Positions 34,973 through 45,315 of a stretch of 64,000 nt of DNA are shown here, piece by piece; position 1 is the stretch's first letter; each line of letters begins with the position of its first letter. A program made the position numbers and the translations under genes. The notes beneath the pieces were generated by a model. The model searched no databases. It saw nothing but the letters and a program-made list of their open reading frames with translations, and was not told the origin of the DNA. The stretch spans positions 1-64,000 of the forward strand of contig JAKEKT010000140.1 in assembly GCA_021495925.1 (NCBI GenBank). The letters run 5' to 3'. This DNA comes from Diplodia intermedia (lineage: Eukaryota; Ascomycota; Dothideomycetes; Botryosphaeriales; Botryosphaeriaceae).

Positions 34973-35721
34973 GGCTTTTGGCGTGGCAGTGGTATGGGGC
35001 GGCGCACGTCGCGGCCTGCTCGGCGGATGGGGCCATGCCTCGGGCGGTGGGGGTAGCTCATATATGGGACCTTGCGGTCGGCCACCTTTGGTCAAAAGTC
35101 GAGGGGACGGAACTGCGGGCGTGCGTGGCAGCCGTCACAATCCATGCCGCTGTCTCCCTGGAGCACGCAACAACAGGCAGCGGCGGGGCGTAGAGAGGCG
35201 AAGCGCGAGCGCAGGCGCAGGCGCAGCACAGGTGGCGGTCGGCGGGGGCGGGCGAGACAGCGGGGAAGAGGAGGGTGTCGGAGCTGCGCTGGGGGAGAGC
35301 AGCAGCAGCAGCTTTGACAGCGAGAGGAGCCGCGGCGCGGGCGTTGGGTCACGGACGTGGGTGAGCAGCGGAAGATGAATGACTGGAGGAAGCGAACCAG
35401 AGCCGCGCCAAATGCCGGCGCCCAGCACTGGAACCACCTCATCGCTCCGCAACCAGTCGCTGCCATAAATAATACACCACCCACGAGCCTCTGCTGCGAG
35501 CCCGGCGCTTGCTGCGAGCATCCTGCCCCCCTTCTTGCCTCTTCCCGCCGCGGCCCAACCCGTCTGCCGCCCGTCTGCCGCCCCGCGCCTGCTCTCTGCA
35601 TTTCCATCCGAAACACCATTAATCTAACCCAACCGTCGCACCGCGCCGCGCTATTGACAGGGTCCCGCGGCACCGTCCAGTCCTTGGTACTCTCTGACCC
35701 GCCGCAGCCGCAGCCGCAGCC
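34973..35721. promoter_or_regulatory. Bidirectional promoter region of EST1/SMG7-like and ZNF511-like genes
   Basis: 749 bp between divergent start codons, rich in CAG/GCC repeats. It ends in three CCGCAG units (35702-35719) directly before the ATG at 35722. No other gene is supported. Confidence 0.5.
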
Positions 35722-36889
35722 ATGGTCAAGCGTTCACGCGCCGGCTCTGCCTCGCCTGAGCCAGGCGCAGACGTGCCGCACGCAGACTCGACCGCCTCTG
35801 AGCCCGTCATCAAGTATGTCCATGTCGACTCGCCCGACACCTCCGCCTCGGCGCCGGCCGTCATGAAGTGCCAGCTGCCGGGCCACAGGCCGCTCGAGTT
35901 CGCGACGTATGAAGAGTACGATGTCCATTATCACAAGACTCACGTGAACCGCTGCTCAGAGTGCAAGAAGAACTTCCCCTCGGAGTTGATATTGGACCTG
36001 CACTTCGCTGAGATCCACGATCCTATTAATGAGGCTCGTAAGGCAAGGGGCGAGAAGATTGTAAGTCGTAATTTCCAGGAACCTCCTAGCGCGTGCTAAC
36101 CTTCTCGCAAGTACGCTTGCTTTGCCGAAGGCTGTGACAAGAAATGCTCCACGCCGTCCAAACGCAGGATGCACATGGTTGCAAAGCACTGTTTCCCAGA
36201 GGTTGGTTTGAGGCGCCCCCTTCCTTACACCGTTCATTTGACTGATAGCATGTTAGGATTACGACTTCGCCATAATCAAGGACGGCATTGACGGTCGCAG
36301 CTCCATGCTTCGTAGCAGCAGGAAAGACATCTACACCCGTAATCCGAAGAAGGCGGCGGCTGAAAAGGCAAGAGCGAAGGCAGAGAAGACCAAGGCTGAT
36401 GAGAAGAATTCCGCGAAGACTCACATCATCTTCGACGAAGATGGCAGCACCCCTCAGAGCTCTAAACAGGAGTCAGAGCAGAAGCAAGACCCATCGGATG
36501 CAATGGACGTCGTAAACTCGACCGGCGATGTGCCATCTACCCCAAACACTACCCAGGACGTAGAGATGGTGTCCCATAAGAACGAGCACCCAAGCGGTTT
36601 GTTGGCTTCCGAACACGCTACCAAGCTTCCCTCTTCAAACTCGGTCAACGATGTCCAGCAGAAAGGAAAGAAGAAGGGCGTCAAGAACGCAGATGAGCAG
36701 GGCGGAAACGCTCCAGGTACAGACAGTGCTCGTGACGGTACCGTGCCTTCATCCCAAACTGTTGACGTTTCTGATCCTATGGAAGGCCTCACCAAGTCCA
36801 TGTCCTCTCTCAAGTTTGTTCCGCCCAGCATCCGCTTTGGTCGAGGCGGCGGTAGAGGGAAGGGCAGGGGAGGCTTTGCCAAAGGCTAA
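35722..36889 (+). CDS. C2H2 zinc-finger protein, ZNF511-like
   Basis: Predicted nucleic-acid-binding protein of the conserved eukaryotic ZNF511-type family; the molecular role is poorly known. Three exons, 35722-36060, 36112-36201 and 36257-36889, give 353 residues. A first Cys/His pair (MKCQLPGH...HYHKTH) is followed by CSECKKNFPSELILDLHFAEIH and, across the first intron, CFAEGCDKKCSTPSKRRMHMVAKH, then FPEDYDFAIIKDGIDGRSSML, the family's diagnostic run. After residue ~165 the protein is Lys-rich, then disordered and acidic, ending in an RGG-type tail (GRGGGRGKGRGG), which suggests RNA contact. Confidence 0.85.
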
Positions 36890-37429
36890 GTACTACGTCA
36901 AGCTATGTTACACGGAAGCTCAACACTTCATTACAGATTGTCTCACAAGCCCAACTCGAGTAATTTCTCTGCATGCTTTGACCCTGGTCGTACAGCATAC
37001 CTGAAACACACCCTAAAACCCATGGTATGTAGCACGAAAAAGATTTAGAGGCTACGCTACTTGGTAGGGCTACGACAGTGACAAACACGGTCATAGAGGC
37101 GCAGAACAGAAAGCGCTCCGTGGATCATTGTCTCATTCATTTTGCACTATCCTGAGAGGAAGAGATGTCTCCTAAGCTGAGCCAATCACTTTCTCATTGG
37201 TTCCTCTCCTCTTGGGAAGAATACCTCTAGAAAATGTATTAGAACCTTTCATCAATCGTTTTCCAACCCGCGCTATGCACTATGACGTTCCCAAACGAAC
37301 TCCATGGCTTTTCTACCAGCCCGCAGAAATGCAAAAGTAAAGTGTATTTTCATGCTTCGCCCAGAGTCGTTCCCTCCAATGATTATTTTCTTAGTTCAAC
37401 CCGCACATCTATGGTCACCCTCGGCGACC
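36890..37429. other. Convergent intergenic region
   Basis: 3' flanks of the ZNF511-like gene and the second DHA1 carrier; moderately AT-rich and without supported features. Confidence 0.5.
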
Positions 37430-39148
37430 TCAGCCGCCCGCGGCGAACTGACTCTTCTCCCTCAGCGCCTTGCCGTACTTCCACAGTATCACCGGCGCAG
37501 GCAGGCCAATGACGACGCCGACGAGGCCGAGCAGGGTGTTCCCCCACCCATTGCCAAGGGCCTGGTACATGTAGGGGGCGAAGAGGGGGAAGCCGAAGCC
37601 GGCGAGGGAGCGCAGGACGGTGGCGGCGCTGATGGCGCTGGCGGCGAAGCGCGTGTACGCGTCGACGAGGTACGTCTGGATGCACTGGAAGCCGACGATG
37701 ACGCCGGCGGCGAAGACGACGGCGCCGAGGTTGGGCATGATCCAGTGCACGCGCGCCTGCGCGGACCAGCCGTACCAGACCAGCCCGACGGGCACGAGCA
37801 GCGCGGCCGGCGCCATCAGCGGCACGCGGAACTCGGGCAGGCCGACGCCGCCGTTGCGGTGCTTGAGGCGCACGTACATCTGGTCGTTGAGGCGCGCGGC
37901 CACCTGGATGCCGAGGAAGAAGCCGACGGCGAGCGAGATGTAGTTGAGACCGCCGATGCCGACCGACTCGTGGTAGACGGTGGTCCACAGCGAGGGAAAG
38001 GTGGAGAGGACGAGGTACATGAGGCCGTACAGGAAGGCCATGTACACGGCCAGGAACTGGATGATGGGCTGCGTGAAGAGGAGGCGGAAGGGCCGGATCA
38101 GCGCGATGCCGAGCACCTTGGAGATGGTCTTGTCCGAGTCGAACTCGGAGCGCAACGCCGCGTTGCCCGTCTCCTTGCGCAGCCGCGCCGCTTTCCACTT
38201 CAGCAGCACGGGGGCGTACGTCTCTTGCAGGTAAAAGAAGCCGACGATTTGGATCAGAGCGTCGGCGATGGACGTTGCCCAGAAGGCCCATCTCCAGGTC
38301 GTGTTCTCGGCGATGAAGCCGCCAGCGATGGGGCCGGCTGCAGGTCCGATGAGGGGCGCCAGGCTGTATACGCTGATGGCTTTTCCACGCTGTTCGGGCA
38401 AGAACATGTCGGAGAGCGTGCCGCCACCAATGGCGAGGGGAGCGGAGCCTCCCAGGCCGGACAGGAATCGGAAGGCCATCATCTGGCCCTTGGTCTTCGC
38501 GAAACCGCATCCAAGGTTCCACGCCAAGTAGAATGCGTTTGCACACTGCAGGACCAGCACCCGTCCGTAAACTTCTGAGAGGGGGCCGAGAATCAAGGGG
38601 CCGATGGCGTAGGCGAGAACGAAGAGAGACAGTATGAGAGCTTCTTCGATTTCCTTGTTGACGCCGAGGTCCTTTGAGATGGCGGTAAGGGCGGGAGCGA
38701 CCATGGAGGAGGAAACGGGGGAGATGAAGGTGAAAGAGGAGACGACCAGGCAAGCAGCCCACTTGCGACGGAGAGACCAGTTCTTCGGGTTGGCGGGGTC
38801 GTCAGGCCCATCCCAGCTGACAGTATTGGGATCTTTTGGAGGGGCGTCGTTCTTTGCCTGTTCCTTGGCGAGCTCGGCCTTCTCAACATCCCTCACATCG
38901 GGAATTCCGTCTCGCACTTCTGGGACCTCGATACTTCGGTCGTCATCTTGGTCATTGTCCTTCTTCTCGGTCTCTGATCCGTCGGCGGTGCGGTTGTCCT
39001 GGTCTGACTCGCCGGCAGCATGCTCGTGGTGGTAGATGCTGTGGTCGTCGAGGTGTTGAGCCGAGTAGACGCGTTCTAGGTTTTCGGGACCGGATGGGCG
39101 GCTCCTAGTCCGGGAGAGCGACAGGCGACGGGGGTCCTCGCTGGCCAT
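37430..39148 (-). CDS. MFS transporter, DHA1 (drug/polyamine-type) family
   Basis: Single-exon gene of 572 residues, a plasma-membrane antiporter of the DHA1 group. The ~130-residue N-terminal tail is acidic and ends in VSWDGPDDPANPKNWSLRRKW before span 1. Family motifs: SEVYGRVLVLQ (motif A), RFLSGLGGSAPLAIGGG (motif B), the motif C region LAPLIGPAAGPIAGGF, ETYAPVLLKWKAARLRKETG in the central loop, and YTRFAASAISA plus RSLAGFGFPLFAPYMY near the end. The layout resembles yeast TPO/FLU1-like exporters; the substrate is unknown. The start at 39148 is the first ATG in frame. It shares only the DHA1 family with the 27-29 kb carrier; they are not close duplicates. Confidence 0.9.
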   Translation of the reverse strand: MASEDPRRLSLSRTRSRPSGPENLERVYSAQHLDDHSIYHHEHAAGESDQDNRTADGSETEKKDNDQDDDRSIEVPEVRDGIPDVRDVEKAELAKEQAKNDAPPKDPNTVSWDGPDDPANPKNWSLRRKWAACLVVSSFTFISPVSSSMVAPALTAISKDLGVNKEIEEALILSLFVLAYAIGPLILGPLSEVYGRVLVLQCANAFYLAWNLGCGFAKTKGQMMAFRFLSGLGGSAPLAIGGGTLSDMFLPEQRGKAISVYSLAPLIGPAAGPIAGGFIAENTTWRWAFWATSIADALIQIVGFFYLQETYAPVLLKWKAARLRKETGNAALRSEFDSDKTISKVLGIALIRPFRLLFTQPIIQFLAVYMAFLYGLMYLVLSTFPSLWTTVYHESVGIGGLNYISLAVGFFLGIQVAARLNDQMYVRLKHRNGGVGLPEFRVPLMAPAALLVPVGLVWYGWSAQARVHWIMPNLGAVVFAAGVIVGFQCIQTYLVDAYTRFAASAISAATVLRSLAGFGFPLFAPYMYQALGNGWGNTLLGLVGVVIGLPAPVILWKYGKALREKSQFAAGG

Positions 39149-40123
39149 GGTTGCTTGGCACAAATAGCCTCGGCGTCGGCGTAGGGCTGAAAGCTAAGCA
39201 GATCGAAAGTTTGAGCAGAGACAGGGGCAGCATGGCGTCAGAAAGAGTGACGGCCAGCGTATATACGAGGCTGGGTTATGCAAGCTGGAGCCTCGGCAGG
39301 GCAAAGAGCCGACGGGTTGCATATCTTTTCCCGCAGCAAAGCGGCAAGTGCAGCTCGAGGACCACGAACAGGAGCGGCGAACGGAAACTCCGAGGTGCAC
39401 CAAGGCCGCCCTCTGGCCCGCAACACAAAAACCACCGTCCGCGGCCGACACCGTTTTTGCGCAACCACGTGGATTGTTTGCGGCTGAAACAGTCTCAGCA
39501 GCCGCTCACGGTTTCGGCACGTCGAATGCACACAGGACCTCCCGTTGGCTGCGTGCCCCGCAGGAAACAAAGCAAAAAAAAGGGCCAATTGATAGCAAGA
39601 GGTACATGACGTACAGCAACAACTAGCCGTTTCCGGCCTAGCCCGGTAATGGAGATAAGCTATTTCCAGCGCCGAGACACCGCGTCTTTGAGGCAACCCC
39701 GCTCAGGAGTGGCTTTGTGTATCTCCGTCCAGTTGTGCACTTGGCTGTGCGATCATGCGGTGTGAGACGTGTCAACGGTGATGGTAGGCCGCCAGACCGT
39801 TGCATAGCTGACAGATATCGGTGCCTGAGCCGTATCTCGGCTCCTTCCATTTTTGCTGCAACAACGGGCCGTCTCTGAATCCAGTCATCCGGCCCCACGC
39901 GACCGAACGAGCTTGTGTCTCGACGGAAGCCCCGATTGTCCGGTGAAGCTTTATTCTTATCATTACAGCCACTATCAATATATCCCCTAGCACACCAAAG
40001 TCATCATCGCTGTTCATTTACTCTTTCGTATCAGCCAGCTCATAGCGCGCTCTCCCACCGTCTCATCTACCAAATGAAACAAGCCTTCCATCCAGGATGA
40101 TCAAAGACGAGCCAAACGTAGAC
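39149..40123. other. Intergenic region
   Basis: Upstream of the DHA1 carrier and downstream of the orphan gene at 40 kb. Several overlapping ORFs of 60-150 codons in different frames, none credible. Confidence 0.45.
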
Positions 40124-40840
40124 CTACTTCCACACACACCTCAGCGTATCGCCCTTGCCAATGATCAAGAACAACCTCTGCCCCTCCTTCGGCACCGCCG
40201 CCTTCCCCTCAAGCTCCTCCGCGAGCCTCGCGAGCCTCTCGACATTCTCAAACTTCAGCACGACCAGCCGCTGCTGCTTCGGTGACTGCTCCAGCTGCTC
40301 CGCCAACAAGGTCCTGAACGCGCTTAGCCTGTGACGAAACCGCACGACGAGCCGCCTGCGGGTGAAGCGTAGTGCATACCTGCTGTTCGTCTCGCGCTGC
40401 TGCGGCGACGGTGACCCTCTCTTCGTCGTCGTCTTCTTCTTCTCCACGCGCCCGCTCCGCACGCCGCCACCTCCCCTCCTCTTCCTCGTCTTGACCGGCA
40501 TCGCGTTGCTGATGTGCAGCTGGCTGATCCGGCGCAGCTGCTCCTTGACGCTGCGGTAGCAGGCCGCCTTGCGGTGCCGCAGTTCGTCCTCGCTGATCAG
40601 TCGGGCGGCGGGCGGCGCGGCGCTGGCGCTGGCGTCGTCGTAGATGCCGACGGCGGGTTGGCGCAGGGTGCAGATGTTGCAGTGCGGCTCGAAGCAGGGC
40701 GTCGCGAGCGCGATTGTGTCTCTGCCGTAGCTGAAGCGGTAGATGGGTTTGCCGCAGTTGGTGCGGCGGTTTGACAGCGGGTGCGTCCGCGGAGGCGGCG
40801 AGATGGGGGCGATGGCGGAGCGGTGGAGTGTCGTGGTCAT
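40124..40840 (-). CDS. Hypothetical basic protein with Cys motif
   Basis: Unrecognised 238-residue protein. The ATG at 40840 has good context (GCCATGA); an in-frame ATG at 41077 would add 79 residues of less protein-like sequence. Visible features: a Cys/His cluster near residues 29-58 (NCGKP, then PCFEPHCNICTLRQ), a helical RHRKAACYRSVKEQLRRI segment, a strongly basic central region with KKKTTTKR (possible nuclear signal), and a conserved-looking C-terminal part (LVVLKFENVERLARLAEELEG, LFLIIGKGDTLRC). The sustained GC-rich frame with patterned motifs supports coding, but no function can be assigned. The next gene in the same orientation is another Cys-containing orphan. Confidence 0.5.
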   Translation of the reverse strand: MTTTLHRSAIAPISPPPRTHPLSNRRTNCGKPIYRFSYGRDTIALATPCFEPHCNICTLRQPAVGIYDDASASAAPPAARLISEDELRHRKAACYRSVKEQLRRISQLHISNAMPVKTRKRRGGGGVRSGRVEKKKTTTKRGSPSPQQRETNSRYALRFTRRRLVVRFRHRLSAFRTLLAEQLEQSPKQQRLVVLKFENVERLARLAEELEGKAAVPKEGQRLFLIIGKGDTLRCVWK

Positions 40841-42002
40841 GGCGCGTGGGGGCTTGCGCTGCGTTTGGTTTATTACGGGAGGGTGACGTGACGGGGTGGA
40901 TGTGGTGGTGATGATGAGCGTGATGGTGATGGTATCGTCGCCGGCGAACGATGGGGGTGAAGCTGCCAGAGCTTTCCAAGGTGAGGCGCAGAAAGGCACG
41001 GAAGTGAAGCACGGAAACTGAAGGATGTAGAGTTTGCGGAAGTGAGGTGCGTATGTACGGCGGTTTCTATCAAGCATTGAGGCTGAGACCACAAAGCATT
41101 TGTCTCTGCCTTGATTGCTTGTCGCGAACGCGCTTTATCTTCTATTGTTGGAAACTCGACTTGGGGACAAAGAGAGTTAAACATAGAACCAGACACAATC
41201 AGCAGCGACATGGTTGTCTCAAAGGGAAACTGGTGGACGCGAAGTGGTTGTTACGCAAAAGGTGTATGGCGGGTGGCCAAACAGCCCGCCGGTGAAGCAT
41301 GTCCAGCGACGACGAGGTGGGTCTCGAGCTGCCTACCAGTATCACGGGCGGCTGAAACAGGCGGGCGTAATGGGTGGTTGTTGGAGGTGGGTATATATGC
41401 GTTGCAGGTGACTGTTTTTCTTGCCCACGGGCATAAGACAGAACTACTCGCCCTCGTGGCGCAGTAGTAAGTTCTAAGATTTGAACCCGACAGAACAGGC
41501 TAACCTTGATCGAAAATAGCAAAATGTGCAAAGCTAAAGAGTAAAAAAACCCTCGGCGACAGTGTCTGGGGTTTTCTATAGCCAAGTCCGCCGCTCCCTC
41601 ATAGCATAAGGGCAAAGCAAGCGCCGGTCCGAAAGGATAACTATAGTTTTTGCCATTTTCTTTTTTGGTTTCTTGAATGGCTGAAAGATGTCTTGATGCT
41701 GCTCCGGGTGGGATTCGAACAGGGTGCGAGGGCAGGCTCTGGTGTAGGTCCAATGTTTTGGCGGGGAGACGGCCTGCCCGCCCTCCTTCCTCCCCTGACA
41801 CTTGCACGAAACGGACAGAGCACGCAAAAGGCAGGCATATCTTCTACAAGGAAACGATAGACTTGATTCCAAACGATGTTTATTTACCCCACGTGAACAC
41901 CACGCGCTAAAATGAATATGCGAACAACACTTAGCCGTCCAGCGGCGGGCGGGCGGCCCTTTCGTCACTCCATCCACCATCCACCTTCCGCCTCCACACC
42001 TC
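40841..42002. other. Intergenic region
   Basis: Between two minus-strand orphans. Two short stretches look like tRNA B-box fragments (near 41476 and 41708) but no fold supports a tRNA. A GTATATATGCG motif lies near 41390. No gene called. Confidence 0.45.
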
Positions 42003-42830
42003 TCACGGACAACACCTTCCATGCCCATCCCTCTCCTCCGCAGCCTCGCACGCCCGCCCTCCCAGCTCCTCCTCCACCCTCCCCCTCTCCTCCGCCAACT
42101 CCACCGCCAAAATCCGCTCATGCGCCTGCGCCACGACCTCGCGCTCGCCGTCCAACAAGCCCTCCCTGCTGCGCTCCAGCAGCCCGCCGAACGCGCCCAT
42201 CCGCCTGCCCTTCTCCGCGCTTACCGCGCCGTCGACGCAGACCGCGCACGTGAAGGGCGCGTCGACGACGAACGGCAGGAGCGGCGCGCGCGGCGTGGCG
42301 GGCGTCAGCAGCGCGCACGACGGCGAAGGCGACGGCGGGGGCTGGCTCGTGGCGGCGGCGAAGACGTGCGCGCAGTTGGCGCCGCAGGGCGTGAGGAAGG
42401 GCGTGCGCACGACGTGGGCGCACGGCGCGAGCCGGTGGTGCGTCGAGAGCGGCGCGGCGCAGATCTGCGGCGGCCACGGCACGGCCGAGGGCGGGCAGGT
42501 CCAGGGCGAGGGGCCCGGGGCTGCGCTGTCCTCCTCCTCCTCGTCGTCGTCGTTGTTTACGGTGGTCGCTGGGGTGACGGAATGGGTGGTTGTGGTGGAC
42601 GAAGGGCAGGCGGATGATGAGAGCGATTCGAAGCCGCTTTGGGTGGTTTCGGTGAGGAGGCGGAGTGTTGGCCGCGGGGCGAGGATGTGGGTGATGGCCG
42701 GGATCAGCGAGTGTAGTCCGGTGGAGGGCTCGTTGAAGAGGTCTTGGTTGCGGCGGAGGACGGAGAAGCTGTGGTGGGTGGTGTTCTTTCTGTCCCTCGT
42801 GGAGACGAGTCGGGCGATTAAAGATACCAT
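42003..42830 (-). CDS. Hypothetical Cys-rich protein
   Basis: Unrecognised 275-residue protein on one exon from the ATG at 42830. The N-terminal ~60 residues are moderately hydrophobic; an acidic low-complexity stretch (NDDDEEEED) follows. A cysteine-rich middle (WTCPPSAVPW, QICAAPLSTHHRLAPCAH, TPCGANCAHVF, FTCAVCVDG) suggests a metal-binding or disulphide-linked fold. The last 70 residues are a charged, probably helical or coiled-coil segment rich in Glu and Arg. The IC-X-H-LxPC-H-V-T-PCGxNC pattern occurs in small fungal proteins of unknown function, as far as I recall. Coding potential is likely but not proven. Confidence 0.5.
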   Translation of the reverse strand: MVSLIARLVSTRDRKNTTHHSFSVLRRNQDLFNEPSTGLHSLIPAITHILAPRPTLRLLTETTQSGFESLSSSACPSSTTTTHSVTPATTVNNDDDEEEEDSAAPGPSPWTCPPSAVPWPPQICAAPLSTHHRLAPCAHVVRTPFLTPCGANCAHVFAAATSQPPPSPSPSCALLTPATPRAPLLPFVVDAPFTCAVCVDGAVSAEKGRRMGAFGGLLERSREGLLDGEREVVAQAHERILAVELAEERGRVEEELGGRACEAAEERDGHGRCCP

Positions 42831-43435
42831 GATTCTGCGTCAGTCGACTTCTCTTGCGGCGGAACGGTTGCTTTGGAAACAAGGGTACTTGTTGCCCGTA
42901 AGAGTGCTATGCTGGAAAGATGCGCGTGCACGCCGGTATGGTTGTTTTATATGAGCTGAGTGAACGGAGGCGCTTTGTTTGCATTGTTCATCTGCAATCC
43001 ATCGCGCTTTCCTTTCAGCACCTTTGACGCCTGCCTGCTTGTCCAAATGCCATTGTTGCGAAGCTGCAAGCCCCAAGCCCCGCAGGGGGAACAAGCTACC
43101 AGAGTTCGCCATCTGGCAAGGGTCTGCATTGATGCTATTTTTGGCGTAGTATGACATGGTGAACGTTTTCCCAACGAACGCGATACCGCGGCTCCGCGTA
43201 CATTCTAGTATTCCGGATTAGTGCATTCGATGACCGTAAGACAACGATTAGAGGTACATACATGTATCTTCTGCGCTGTGCGAAGCACCGTCCATATGAT
43301 CGTTTCGAGATGCAACCTCACCCACTGCGCCAGCTGACGTCTTCCAGTCCAGCTCTACTCGATGTACCCGCGATTTCCCCTCTATTCAACGCTCGCAGCT
43401 TCTAACGCAGAGGGCAGGGATCTGGTTTGGGAGAG
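42831..43435. other. Divergent intergenic region
   Basis: 605 bp between the starts of two orphan genes on opposite strands; presumed bidirectional promoter. No other feature seen. Confidence 0.45.
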
Positions 43436-45082
43436 ATGGGGGGTTGTGTGAAATGTGTCAGGCCTTGTGTGTCGTGCGAACACCACGACGAGGAGGGCGG
43501 CCGTCGACACCACCTGGACTGCGACCACGTCGTCGAGACTGTATACCGGGAGGCGTGCGGCAGAAACTGCCTGAGGGATTTTTTCCAGCAGGACTCTTTC
43601 GGGACAGACGCATCACTTCCACCACTGCCATGTACGACATGTGCGGAAGCTTCCATCGACTGGCACACGATTGACTTCAACAAGATCCTCCAAGAACCAA
43701 TGTCTCCAAGCGGATTTGACGAGAACCTTTCACTCAGCACAATAACGGGGCTCAAGGCCAACCTGGTTCTCCTACGGGCAGCATTCGAAGCGAGCCTGAA
43801 CGAGGGGCGCATTTGCGAGATGGTCGTCCATCCGGCGGACCCCCTGGATTGGGATGAGAAGTTGAAGCATATACGCATAGGGTCTGTATTTTCCGTGCGC
43901 GCCCAGAAGCTCGTCCCGCGGCTTCTACAGGACCCATTGCGACCGGCTCTGGAACCTAGTGTCCCAGAATGGTTCGAGACAGCTATGGAGCTTCCAATAA
44001 CAAGAGAAACCATAATCCGCCGTGGATCCACGAAGCATGGAAAGCCGGTCTTGCATGTCTGGTCGGGAGCAGCACCGAGATATGCCGAGGCGGAACAAGC
44101 GGCCGAGATCGTTCAGCAGGAAGAAGACGCACAGCTTGAGCACGCACCTCTTGGTCGATCGTCAGTAAATGGGTCGCTCAACGACGCTTCGAATCTTGGG
44201 CAAACAGGAGCAAAGTCTGAAGAAGTGGTTCAGTCTGCAAACGATACGCCCAAAACGGAGAAGTATGAGTATGTACGACAGCGGGAGACAGACCGAGGAG
44301 CTGAGCCTCCTTGCAATGCAGCGGAAGCACCAGACAGCTTTATTTACTTGGAGGCATACAATGAGGCATACATGGAGATGATCCGGTCCACGCTAGTCTC
44401 CGATTCAAGAAGAAATACAGCATTGAAGCACCGTGGATCACAAGGACAACGAGCCTGTCATGCCCATGCAGCCAACGAGAAACAACATGGCAATGACCAA
44501 AACGCCGAAGAGAATGAGATCTCCCCACAATGTCCATTTCAGGGAGAGGGGACAGAGATGGCAATTGTGCGGGCGGCGACGCAAACTAGTCGTGTCCCAT
44601 TGAACGATCCACCCGTGCTGGAGACAGAAACAGCTCTGACAACCTTTGGATCCGACGGGATCTTGACCCGTGTTGAAAGCGCTCCCTGCCGCAAGGTCCA
44701 AGACAGGCAAGAGGTGGATTCAGCCATCTATCGGGCGTCAGTCGATATGTCGGTCAGAAGATCTGTTCGAGTACGCAAAAACAGGCAATCCATCTCGACT
44801 AGCTCCGAAACCGTGGGAATTCCTGGCGGTATCACAGATGATCCCCCTCTTCTCGGCCTTGTACGTACGCAGCGAACACGGCGCAGAGCCGGGTACAGAA
44901 CTTCGTCTAGCCTTGATACCGTTCGCCCACAATCTGGAGGACGAACCTTGGATAGTAGCCAATCGTCAGTGAAGTCGGAACCTTTGCCCCAAGAACAAAG
45001 GACACTTCGAAGGCTATGGCATTGGCTCAGGAGGAAACTCCAATCCATCTCGAATATGTCCTGTCACGATGGTTCGTTCTAA
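43436..45082 (+). CDS. Hypothetical protein with Cys/His-rich, RING-like N-terminus
   Basis: Unrecognised 548-residue single-exon protein; the ATG at 43436 is the first in frame. The first ~65 residues contain CVKCVRPCVSCEHH, LDCDH, ACGRNCLRDFF and PLPCTTC, an arrangement like the first RING of fungal RBR ubiquitin ligases (C-x2-C ... C-x-H ... C-x3-NCLRDFF), but irregularly spaced, so zinc binding is an inference. Residues ~80-210 look folded (EMVVHPADPLDWDEKLKHIR, a helical PRLLQDPLRPALEPSVPEWF). The rest is disordered and charged, with a basic Arg-rich end. No IBR or second RING is visible. Confidence 0.6.
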   Translation: MGGCVKCVRPCVSCEHHDEEGGRRHHLDCDHVVETVYREACGRNCLRDFFQQDSFGTDASLPPLPCTTCAEASIDWHTIDFNKILQEPMSPSGFDENLSLSTITGLKANLVLLRAAFEASLNEGRICEMVVHPADPLDWDEKLKHIRIGSVFSVRAQKLVPRLLQDPLRPALEPSVPEWFETAMELPITRETIIRRGSTKHGKPVLHVWSGAAPRYAEAEQAAEIVQQEEDAQLEHAPLGRSSVNGSLNDASNLGQTGAKSEEVVQSANDTPKTEKYEYVRQRETDRGAEPPCNAAEAPDSFIYLEAYNEAYMEMIRSTLVSDSRRNTALKHRGSQGQRACHAHAANEKQHGNDQNAEENEISPQCPFQGEGTEMAIVRAATQTSRVPLNDPPVLETETALTTFGSDGILTRVESAPCRKVQDRQEVDSAIYRASVDMSVRRSVRVRKNRQSISTSSETVGIPGGITDDPPLLGLVRTQRTRRRAGYRTSSSLDTVRPQSGGRTLDSSQSSVKSEPLPQEQRTLRRLWHWLRRKLQSISNMSCHDGSF

Positions 45083-45315
45083 GTGAGCAATATGTTGAGT
45101 AATTTTTTTTTGGCTTGAGGTTGACACAGTGGGGTTTTCCAATCTGACAGGGAGCCTAGCCCAAGACGTCAATCAGTAATGTGTAATGTGGCAGAAGAAG
45201 TGGGGACGATTGATTGCTCAAGGGTGGATTTTCGATGGAGATTGGAACAAAAGTTATGTAAAACAACAAATTCATGGCATTTGCAAGCCGCGCTTTTGCG
45301 AGCCGGTGAGGTCAT

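Noticed and set aside
37304..38578. 424-codon ORF on the + strand
   Set aside because: Antisense shadow of the GC-rich DHA1 carrier gene; composition is Arg/Glu/Gly repeats without a domain.
37383..38762. 459-codon ORF on the minus strand
   Set aside because: Alternative frame of the same DHA1 carrier gene; Arg/Pro/His-rich and without spans.
41448..41722. tRNA-like A- and B-box strings
   Set aside because: The boxes lie on opposite strands or lack pairing T-stems; no cloverleaf with an anticodon arm can be drawn.
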